DNA of 64,000 bases from Flavobacterium sp. JAD_PAG50586_2 (lineage in GTDB: Bacteria > Bacteroidota > Bacteroidia > Flavobacteriales > Flavobacteriaceae). Both the position numbers and the translations under genes were made by a program. Of the stretch, positions 57,262 to 64,000 are shown piece by piece; position 1 is the first letter of the stretch; every line of letters starts with the position of its first letter. Under the pieces are notes generated by a model. That model was given only the letters and a program-made list of their open reading frames with translations, made no database searches and was not told the DNA's origin. The stretch covers positions 124,001 through 188,000 of the forward strand of contig CP096136.1 in the NCBI GenBank assembly GCA_023213215.1. Direction: 5' to 3'.

Positions 57262-57729
57262 ATGAGGACATTAGTTGTTTTTATAATCCTGGTATTTGCT
57301 ACAACAACGCTGAGTGCGCAATTCAAAATTGGAGATAAAATGCCAAGCTTTGTTTTAAATAATCAAAACAATGAAGAAGTGAGTAGCAATCAATTCAAAG
57401 GAAAATTTATGCTGATTGATTTTTGGGCTTCTTGGTGTGCGCCGTGCAGATTGGGCAATAAGAAGTTAGTGAAACTTCATAATGATTTTGGGGCTGTTAA
57501 ACTTCACATCATTGGGATTTCAGTAGATACCGATAAATCTAAATGGATAAAGGCCATTGAAAAAGACAAAATAAAATTTACACAACTAATAGATCCAAAA
57601 GGTTTTGATGCAACTACCGCGATTCAATTTGGGGTCGAAGAATTACCATCTAAATTTCTTTTTAACGAAGATGGAATTTTAATAGCGGTTAATCCAAGCG
57701 ACGAAACAATAATTAAATATTTAAATTAA
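57262..57729 (+). CDS. TlpA-like periplasmic thioredoxin
   Basis: 155 aa from ATG 57262 (RTLVVFIILVFATTTLSAQ signal). Thioredoxin fold with FWASWCAPCRLGNKK (WCxPC) and the cis-Pro loop EELPSKFLF. It reduces periplasmic disulfides, useful for keeping copper-binding cysteines reduced. 2 bp after the HMA-DUF3347 gene. Confidence 0.85.
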   Translation: MRTLVVFIILVFATTTLSAQFKIGDKMPSFVLNNQNNEEVSSNQFKGKFMLIDFWASWCAPCRLGNKKLVKLHNDFGAVKLHIIGISVDTDKSKWIKAIEKDKIKFTQLIDPKGFDATTAIQFGVEELPSKFLFNEDGILIAVNPSDETIIKYLN

Positions 57730-57734
57730 GAAAG

Positions 57735-58232
57735 ATGAAAAAGATAAATAACATATACGTTTTACTAGTTTCAATAGTAATACTGGCAAGCACAAAAGTA
57801 AATGCACAAATTTCAAAAGCTGAAATCAGGGCTACGGGATTAACATGTTCAATGTGTTCCAATGCTATAAACAAACAACTCAAAAGTTTACCCGAAGTGG
57901 TTAATGTGGAGACCGACTTAAACACTAATACGTTTACAGTAACACTAAAAGAAGGCAACACATTAAGCCCAAAAGTGTTTAAGGAAAAGGTAGAAAAAGC
58001 CGGTTTTTTTATTGGTGCTTTGGTGCTTACAACAAAATCAGAAACCATTAAACAAACATCTTATGTTCTGGTCAACAATAAATCAAGTACAGATGATGAG
58101 GTTCAGATTCAGGTATTAGATAAGGGATATGTAACCGAAAAAGAATTTAAAAAATTATCAAAATCGCTTAAAAATGTTGAAACATATGCTTCAAACAATG
58201 AAGATGATTTTCACATTAAAATTGTCAACTAA
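57735..58232 (+). CDS. Exported HMA-domain protein
   Basis: 165 aa. Signal peptide, then an HMA domain LTCSMCSNAINKQL (C-x2-C), and a C-terminal ~60-residue tail (VLVNNKSSTDDEVQIQVLDK) without a known motif. Overlaps the following outer-membrane protein gene by 1 bp. Copper chaperone-like role in the periplasm is inferred. Confidence 0.8.
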   Translation: MKKINNIYVLLVSIVILASTKVNAQISKAEIRATGLTCSMCSNAINKQLKSLPEVVNVETDLNTNTFTVTLKEGNTLSPKVFKEKVEKAGFFIGALVLTTKSETIKQTSYVLVNNKSSTDDEVQIQVLDKGYVTEKEFKKLSKSLKNVETYASNNEDDFHIKIVN

Positions 58233-59044
58233 TGAGAAAGACAGTCCTCTTTTTTATTGTATTTGTATTTCAAAAAAATTACAGTCAGGAGTTATTTGTA
58301 GTCTCAGACCCAGCGAGTAATGTCCCGGCAAATACGTTAAGTGTACGGCTTTCACAGTCATTGTTTAAGGAAGAATTTGTATCGGGTTATAATTACCACT
58401 TGATGCCGGAGGTTACTTATGGGTTGAATAAGAATTTGATGATTAGGGCTTCTGCTTTTGTGAGTAATCGTAGTAATCAATTGGTTACTGAAGGAGGAAG
58501 TTTTTACACCAAATACCGTTTTTATTCAACAGATGATTTAAACAGTCATTTCCGTCTGGCTGCTTTCGGCAGATACAGTTTCAATAATGCCGACATCCAT
58601 CAGGAACAAATTGAAATTATGGGACACAATACAGGGTTTGAAACAGGGTTTGTAGCCACTAAACTGATAAAGAAAGTAGCCATTAGTTCATCCGTTAGCT
58701 TCGAAAAAGCATTCGACAACAAACCCAATTATCCTTTCCCGGATGATTTTGGGGATAATGCTACGAATTACACCCTGTCTTTTGGTAAATTAATGTACCC
58801 AAAGAAGTATACCAGTTTCAAGCAAACCAACATCAATTTGATGGTTGAATTTGTCGGACAAACAATAAACGAAGACGGTAAATCTTATCTTGATGTCGTT
58901 CCGGCAATTCAATTTATTATTAATAGCCAGGCACGAATAGATTTGGCATACCGGCAAGAGTTGGTAAGTTCCATGTTAAGGACTGCGCCAAACGGTTTTT
59001 ATTTAAACCTGGAGTACAACTTTTTTAATGCATTCAATAAATAG
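58232..59044 (+). CDS. Outer-membrane β-barrel-like protein
   Basis: 270 aa. Signal (RKTVLFFIVFVFQKNYSQE), then alternating amphipathic strands (LSVRLSQSLFKEEF, LMPEVTYGLNKNLMIRASAF, KYRFYSTDDLNSHFRLAAFGRY) and an aromatic C-terminus (NLEYNFFNAF), the pattern of a small barrel of the outer membrane. No family named. Probably a channel or anchor of the copper cluster. Confidence 0.65.
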   Translation: MRKTVLFFIVFVFQKNYSQELFVVSDPASNVPANTLSVRLSQSLFKEEFVSGYNYHLMPEVTYGLNKNLMIRASAFVSNRSNQLVTEGGSFYTKYRFYSTDDLNSHFRLAAFGRYSFNNADIHQEQIEIMGHNTGFETGFVATKLIKKVAISSSVSFEKAFDNKPNYPFPDDFGDNATNYTLSFGKLMYPKKYTSFKQTNINLMVEFVGQTINEDGKSYLDVVPAIQFIINSQARIDLAYRQELVSSMLRTAPNGFYLNLEYNFFNAFNK

Positions 59045-59146
59045 CATGAATTATACAACTTAAGTGTTACAAACTATAACGAACTATACAGTACTATTTG
59101 TACAATTATATACCAGAAATTAATCTGCAAATTAAAATCTAATAAA

Positions 59147-59404
59147 ATGAAAAAAGTAATCTTTTCGGCCATAATGATGGCTTTCGTATTAACTTCTTGC
59201 AATCAAAAAACCAAAGAAGAAACAACTGTAACTACAGTAGAAACAGACACAGTAGTGCATACCGATACTACCATGACGGATCATTCAAAGATAGACCATC
59301 CAAAAATGTATGCTTGTTCAATGCACCCGGAAGTGCAAGGCAAACTGAATGACAAGTGTTCCAAATGCGGGATGGATTTAACTGAGCTTGTTCCAGAGAA
59401 ATAG
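59147..59404 (+). CDS. Lipoprotein with heavy-metal-binding (HMBD) motif
   Basis: 85 aa. Lipobox MMAFVLTSCNQK, a Thr/Val/Asp-rich spacer, then the YxCxMHPEV…CxxCGM motif: YACSMHPEVQGKLNDKCSKCGMDL. The same motif is repeated twice in CopA downstream and once in the multicopper oxidase. Confidence 0.88.
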   Translation: MKKVIFSAIMMAFVLTSCNQKTKEETTVTTVETDTVVHTDTTMTDHSKIDHPKMYACSMHPEVQGKLNDKCSKCGMDLTELVPEK

Positions 59405-59492
59405 AGTGAATAATGTTTGGGCAGAAAATTAAATTAACCTTGTTAAGGAGTTAGCAGGGTTAGTTTATATTGTTTAATTAAAAAAGGTTTAC

Positions 59493-60053
59493 ATGAAGCT
59501 CTATATTAAGAATATGGTATGCAGCCGATGCAGGATGGTAGTAAAATCTGTATTTGAAAATATGGGAGTTAATCCTGTATCAGTTGAATTGGGTGAAGTT
59601 GAATTAAAGAATGACATTCCCGAAAATCAAAAAAACGAATTATTAAAAAACCTTCGTGCAATTGGTTTTGATTTAATTGATGACAGGAAAAGTAAAACGA
59701 TTGATAAGATTAAAACACTGATCATTGATTTGGTTCAGAATAAAAACAATGACTTAAAAAGTAACTTATCCCACTATCTTTCACAAGAACTCCATCAAGA
59801 CTATAATACCCTGAGCAATCTCTTTTCAGAAGTTGAAAACACTACTATTGAGAAGTATTTTATCGATCAGAAAATTGAAAAAGTGAAAGAATTGATTATT
59901 TACGATGAACTCTCATTAAGCGAGATAGCATATACCCTAAACTACAGTACTGTCTCGCATTTGAGTAATCAGTTCAAAAAAGTAACGGGCTTTTCACCCA
60001 CCTATTTCAAGAATATAAAGACTATTAAGAGAAAACAAATAGAAGATTTATAA
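59493..60053 (+). CDS. HMA-AraC copper-responsive regulator
   Basis: 186 aa. The N-terminal ~65 residues look HMA-like (LYIKNMVCSRCRMVVKSVFE; C-x2-C). The C-terminal ~100 residues are AraC HTH (DELSLSEIAYTLNYSTVSHLSNQFKKVTGFSPTYFK). Direct sensing of Cu(I) through the CSRC motif with transcriptional output on the adjacent copA/MCO genes is the obvious model. Such fusions occur in Bacteroidota but are little studied. 79 bp upstream of copA. Confidence 0.85.
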   Translation: MKLYIKNMVCSRCRMVVKSVFENMGVNPVSVELGEVELKNDIPENQKNELLKNLRAIGFDLIDDRKSKTIDKIKTLIIDLVQNKNNDLKSNLSHYLSQELHQDYNTLSNLFSEVENTTIEKYFIDQKIEKVKELIIYDELSLSEIAYTLNYSTVSHLSNQFKKVTGFSPTYFKNIKTIKRKQIEDL

Positions 60054-60131
60054 ATTTTGCATATCAAACCCAAAATTGTGCAAATGCAAAAATCGGTTAT
60101 GATAGAAATTTGTATTAAAATTAGATAAAAG

Positions 60132-62669
60132 ATGATACATACTTACAGCATTACCGGTATGACTTGCGATGGTTGTCGCTCTAAAGTCGAAAAAGCATTG
60201 AATACTATTGACGGTATTGAGGCAAAAGTTTCATTAAATCCACCCATAGCCACCATAACTATGGAAAAGCACATTCCAATAACACAGTTGCAGGAAGCAC
60301 TAACTGCCGTTGGAAAATACACCATAGAAATGAGCAACGGTAAAATGAAAGAGCATTCTACAGCAAACGATAACGCTGCAAAATCATGCTGTTCCATGCA
60401 TTCCCATGATCATAAAAAAGAAACTGTTATACCAGCCAATGCACAAGGAAAATACTATTGTCCAATGCATTGTGAAGGCGAAAAAGTATACGATAAGGCA
60501 GGTGACTGTCCTGTGTGTGGAATGGATTTGGTAAAAGCACCGGAACTAACTGCAAGCAAAACATTATATACATGTCCCATGCATCCCGAAGTTATTCAGG
60601 AAACTCCAGGCTCATGTCCGATATGCGGAATGGATTTAGTACCAATGGAACCTAGTGATACCGAAGACCAAAAAACCTATACAGATTTGGTCAAGAAAAT
60701 GAAAATTGCGGTCGTATTTACTGTTCCCATTTTCGCAATTGCCATGGTAGAAATGGCGCACAACAATCCTTTACTGCAACTAATGGATGCCTCAAAATGG
60801 AATTGGGTACAGCTTATTTTATCGCTTCCTGTTGTTTTTTATGCCTGCTGGATATTTTTTGTCCGCGCTTGGAAATCAATAATTACCTGGAATTTGAATA
60901 TGTTCACCCTTATCGGAATTGGTACAGGAGTGGCATTTTTATTTAGTTTGGTCGGAATGTTTTTTCCGGATATTTTCCCAAGTGAATTCAAAACGGAACA
61001 CGGAACAGTACTATTATACTTTGAAGCGACAACAGTTATTCTCACTTTAGTTTTATTAGGACAACTACTCGAAGCCAGAGCGCATAGTCAAACCAGTGGC
61101 GCGATAAAGGAATTATTAAAACTCGCACCAACCGAAGCCACATTGGTAATTGATGGTGGCGATAAAGTAATTTCAATCCACGATATCAAAAAAGGTGATT
61201 TGCTAAGAGTGAAACCCGGAGACAAAATTCCTGTAGATGGAAAAATAACCGATGGGGAAAGTAGCATTGACGAAGCAATGATTACAGGCGAACCAATTCC
61301 AGTTGACAAAAAGAAAGATGATCATGTAATTGCGGGAACAATCAACGGTAATAAATCATTTGTAATGGTAGCTGAAAAAGTAGGTTCAGAAACCTTGCTT
61401 TCTCAAATCGTGCAAATGGTAAATGATGCTTCACGTTCACGAGCACCAATTCAGAAATTAGCCGATAGTATCGCAAAATACTTTGTGCCAATTGTTGTGA
61501 TTATCTCAATAATTACCTTTTTCATTTGGGCAAAGTTTGGTCCCGAACCTGCATTAGTTTACGGATTTATAAATGCCATAGCGGTATTAATCATTGCTTG
61601 TCCTTGTGCTTTAGGATTGGCAACTCCTATGTCAGTAATGGTAGGTGTTGGTAAAGGAGCACAATCAGGTGTTTTGATAAAAAATGCTGAAGCTTTGGAG
61701 AATATGAATAAGGTGAATGTTTTAATTACGGATAAAACAGGAACTATTACCGAAGGGAAACCATCTGTCGAAAAAATTTATGCTGCCAATAACAACGATA
61801 ATGATCTATTACAAAGCATAGCTTCATTAAACCAATATAGCGAACATCCATTAGCACAGGCTGTAGTCAATTATGCCAAATCAAAATCCATTTCACTAAT
61901 TGAAGTAAAAGATTTTGAAGCCATCACAGGAAAAGGGGTCACAGGAACGGTAACCAATAAAAAAGTAGCATTAGGAAATAAAAAACTAATGGAACAGGTA
62001 AAAGCAAGTATTTCAGACGATCTCGAAAACAAGATTATTGCCGAACAAAAATTAGGAAAAACCGTTTCCTATATTGCTGTTGATGGCATTGCAGTTGGAT
62101 TTGTGACGATTACTGATGCAATCAAAGCTTCCAGCAAAGAAGCAATAAAGGAATTAATGCGGCAAGGGGTTGAAGTAATTATGATTACAGGCGACAATAT
62201 CAATACGGCCAAAGCAGTTGCCGATGAATTAGGCCTGTCATCTTATAAAGCAGGCTCTTTACCGGAAGATAAATTAAATGAAATCAAACGCTTACAGGCA
62301 GAAGGCAAAATTGTGGCAATGGCTGGCGATGGTATAAATGATGCTCCGGCGTTGGCACAAGCCGATATTGGAATTGCAATGGGAACAGGAACCGACGTAG
62401 CCATAGAAAGTGCCAAAATTACTCTGGTAAAGGGCGATTTACAAGGCATTGTAAAGGCTAAGACTTTAAGCCACGCAGTTATGAGAAATATTAAGCAAAA
62501 TCTATTTTTCGCCTTTTTCTATAACGTGCTTGGTGTACCAATTGCAGCAGGAGTTTTATATCCGTTTTTCGGAATTCTATTATCCCCAATGATTGCAGCT
62601 TTAGCAATGTCGTTCAGTTCGGTATCAGTAATTGTAAATGCATTGCGACTGCGAAATTTAAAACTTTAA
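60132..62669 (+). CDS. copA: Copper-exporting P1B-type ATPase
   Basis: 845 aa. N-terminal HMA (GMTCDGCRSKVEKAL), then two heavy-metal-binding motifs at ~residues 110-180 (CPMHCEGEKVYDKAGDCPVCGMDL, CPMHPEVIQETPGSCPICGMDL). Membrane helices follow with the actuator TGEP, Cys490-Pro-Cys492 in the metal channel, phosphorylation DKTGT (Asp534), SEHPLAQAV, GDGINDAPALAQADIGIAMG. Exports Cu(I) from the cytoplasm. Next gene starts 3 bp later. Confidence 0.96.
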   Translation: MIHTYSITGMTCDGCRSKVEKALNTIDGIEAKVSLNPPIATITMEKHIPITQLQEALTAVGKYTIEMSNGKMKEHSTANDNAAKSCCSMHSHDHKKETVIPANAQGKYYCPMHCEGEKVYDKAGDCPVCGMDLVKAPELTASKTLYTCPMHPEVIQETPGSCPICGMDLVPMEPSDTEDQKTYTDLVKKMKIAVVFTVPIFAIAMVEMAHNNPLLQLMDASKWNWVQLILSLPVVFYACWIFFVRAWKSIITWNLNMFTLIGIGTGVAFLFSLVGMFFPDIFPSEFKTEHGTVLLYFEATTVILTLVLLGQLLEARAHSQTSGAIKELLKLAPTEATLVIDGGDKVISIHDIKKGDLLRVKPGDKIPVDGKITDGESSIDEAMITGEPIPVDKKKDDHVIAGTINGNKSFVMVAEKVGSETLLSQIVQMVNDASRSRAPIQKLADSIAKYFVPIVVIISIITFFIWAKFGPEPALVYGFINAIAVLIIACPCALGLATPMSVMVGVGKGAQSGVLIKNAEALENMNKVNVLITDKTGTITEGKPSVEKIYAANNNDNDLLQSIASLNQYSEHPLAQAVVNYAKSKSISLIEVKDFEAITGKGVTGTVTNKKVALGNKKLMEQVKASISDDLENKIIAEQKLGKTVSYIAVDGIAVGFVTITDAIKASSKEAIKELMRQGVEVIMITGDNINTAKAVADELGLSSYKAGSLPEDKLNEIKRLQAEGKIVAMAGDGINDAPALAQADIGIAMGTGTDVAIESAKITLVKGDLQGIVKAKTLSHAVMRNIKQNLFFAFFYNVLGVPIAAGVLYPFFGILLSPMIAALAMSFSSVSVIVNALRLRNLKL

Positions 62670-62672
62670 AAA

Positions 62673-63377
62673 ATGAAGATAACCACATTACTTTTCCCAG
62701 CATTTGTAGCAATTTTATTTTCATCTGTTTCTATACCCGAAGTAAAAGTATCGGGAGCCATGAAAAACATAATGATGAAAGGTGATTTGAATGCTTATGC
62801 AAATTTAGACACCTTACCCAAAATGAACCTTTATGCGATTGGTCCAATTGAAGGGCTTAAGGGCGAAGCGGTTATTTTAAATGGGGAAATTTACTCAAGT
62901 CAGAAAATCGACAATAAGATTATAAACGGAAAAGGCAAGGTTTCAAAAATGGCTATGCTCGTTTACAGCTATGTCGAAAATTGGGAAGCGTTTGTAGTGA
63001 GCGCCAAAGTTTCAAATTATACTGAACTGGAAGCTTTAATTTCACAAACTGCCAAACAAAATGGATATGATATTACAATGCCTTTTGCTTTCAAAATTGA
63101 AGCTAAGCCACAATCCGTTAATTACCATATCATAGATTGGAAAACAGGCGTTAATCATACAATGGAAAACCACAAACAATTCGCCTTTTCGGGAAAATCA
63201 CAAAATAGCAATGCTACTTTTTTAGGTTTTTATTCAGACCATCATCAAAGTGTTTTTACACACCATACTACAAATATGCATGTCCATGTTTTAGATGAAA
63301 AGAGTAAAAATGTGGGACATTTAGATGATATTAAGGTAAATTCTATGATAACAATTTATCTTCCAAAGCTGAAATAA
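62673..63377 (+). CDS. Acetolactate-decarboxylase-like protein of copper clusters
   Basis: 234 aa with a hydrophobic N-terminus (signal-like). The C-terminal region FLGFYSDHHQSVFTHHTTNMHVHVLDEKSKNVGHLDDI resembles the metal-binding His cluster of α-acetolactate decarboxylase, as do AIGPIEGLKGEAVILNGEIY and FAFKIEAK. A classic role in acetoin synthesis is not obvious here. Exported copies near copper genes may bind metal or act otherwise. Located between copA and the multicopper oxidase. Confidence 0.7.
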   Translation: MKITTLLFPAFVAILFSSVSIPEVKVSGAMKNIMMKGDLNAYANLDTLPKMNLYAIGPIEGLKGEAVILNGEIYSSQKIDNKIINGKGKVSKMAMLVYSYVENWEAFVVSAKVSNYTELEALISQTAKQNGYDITMPFAFKIEAKPQSVNYHIIDWKTGVNHTMENHKQFAFSGKSQNSNATFLGFYSDHHQSVFTHHTTNMHVHVLDEKSKNVGHLDDIKVNSMITIYLPKLK

Positions 63378-63393
63378 TTTTAAATTATTAAAA

Positions 63394-64000
63394 ATGAAAA
63401 AAAATATTCTGATAGTAATAGTACTAATGTTCAGTTTAGGTTCAATTGCTCAGGTCAAAAAAGAAATCCAGCAAACTTTTTACACTTGTGTTATGCACCC
63501 CGAAATTCATTCGCCAAGACCAGGTAAATGCCCAAAATGTGGAATGGCATTGGTAAAAGAAAAACCAAAACAGGTGAAGGCAACTGCAAAACCAAAAGCT
63601 GTAACTCCTGTTAAAAAGGCAACACCTGAAAAGGCTAAATCTTCCTCCACAGATAAACTCGACCCGCATAAAGGACATGATATGAAAAGCATGGAGAAAA
63701 CAACAATAAGTCCTCCCATAAAAAAAAGAATAATAAAAGACGAGCCACCAAAAGTAGTCCGATACGATTTATATATTCGTGATACAGTGGTAAATTTTTC
63801 AGGAAAATCAAGAAGAGCAATTGCAGTCAATGGTCAGATACCAATGCCTACGTTGACTTTTACTGAAGGTGATACCGCAGAGATTTATGTCCATAACGAA
63901 CTCGATGAAGAAACATCATTACACTGGCATGGCTTGTTTTTGCCCAATAAGGAAGATGGTGTGCCCAATCTTACTCAAATGCCAATAAAGCCACACAGTA
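63394..64000 (+). CDS. Multicopper oxidase (CopA/CueO-type), 5' part
   Basis: From ATG 63394 the frame runs to the window end. Signal peptide MKKNILIVIVLMFSLGSIAQ, an HMBD motif (YTCVMHPEIHSPRPGKCPKCGMAL), a Lys/Pro/Thr-rich linker with DPHKGHDMKSM, then the cupredoxin start (AVNGQIPMPTLTFTEGDTAEIYVHN, LHWHGLFLPNKEDGVP; HxH type-1/3 ligands). Oxidises Cu(I) in the periplasm. The rest lies outside. Confidence 0.92.
   Translation, partial: MKKNILIVIVLMFSLGSIAQVKKEIQQTFYTCVMHPEIHSPRPGKCPKCGMALVKEKPKQVKATAKPKAVTPVKKATPEKAKSSSTDKLDPHKGHDMKSMEKTTISPPIKKRIIKDEPPKVVRYDLYIRDTVVNFSGKSRRAIAVNGQIPMPTLTFTEGDTAEIYVHNELDEETSLHWHGLFLPNKEDGVPNLTQMPIKPHS

Overview
The window looks like a chromosome segment from a Flavobacterium-like member of the Bacteroidota. 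The signs are an AT-rich sequence, genes without clear Shine-Dalgarno sites, candidate TAnnTTTG promoter boxes, a SusC/SusD pair, a LolA/LptG-type/DgkA/FtsK housekeeping order, and an RteC-type conjugative-transposon regulator.

Layout. (1) 1-13.3 kb is core chromosome: the 5' part of a secreted leucine-rich-repeat protein (minus), lpdA, an arsenic operon (arsR, DUF6428-like, ArsC/LMW-PTP-like, acr3; minus), then tpx, dgkA, ftsK, lolA, an lptF/lptG-type permease and ribBA. (2) At 13.23 kb a tRNA-Ser(UGA) is followed directly by an inverted repeat and a tyrosine recombinase. I read this as the left end of an integrated element that runs past the right edge of the window. (3) 14.9-24.5 kb: an AraC-type regulator, a MauE-like membrane protein fused to a long C-terminal domain, a small Cys-rich exported peptide, an S9 peptidase and a SusD/SusC pair. 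This looks like a peptide-handling locus. (4) 25-39 kb: a defence island with a HEPN protein and a DNA phosphorothioation system. dndB (with a coupled membrane protein) and dndC-dndD-dndE surround an XRE-controlled effector operon: PLD-like/DEAD helicase, small protein, zinc-hook SMC-like ATPase, AlbA_2 protein. (5) 39.2-47.3 kb: a compact five-gene operon with no CRISPR or cas10. It encodes an S1-SF1 helicase, a winged-helix protein, a PLD-family protein, a CARF-like protein and a Card1/DUF1887-like nuclease. This is the best candidate for an undescribed system. (6) 47.4-49.1 kb: a three-gene HipB/HipS/HipT-like toxin-antitoxin module behind three operator dyads spaced exactly 40 bp apart. 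(7) 49.2-55.7 kb: element backbone (rteC, a lipoprotein, a TPR-AraC regulator, an excisionase-like HTH protein, a replication-initiator-like protein, a DnaC-like ATPase). (8) 55.8-64 kb: a copper-resistance cluster (Cys-rich protein, HMA-DUF3347, TlpA, HMA protein, outer-membrane protein, HMBD lipoprotein, HMA-AraC regulator, CopA, acetolactate-decarboxylase-like protein, multicopper oxidase).

A systematic caveat: at least 14 reading-frame breaks between 7 and 55.3 kb are each repaired by adding ONE base, nearly always in an A/T (once G) run of 5-9. This includes ftsK, which should be essential. It points to homopolymer under-calling in the assembly rather than to real pseudogenes. I therefore report the broken genes as single reconstructed genes and give the repair point of each.
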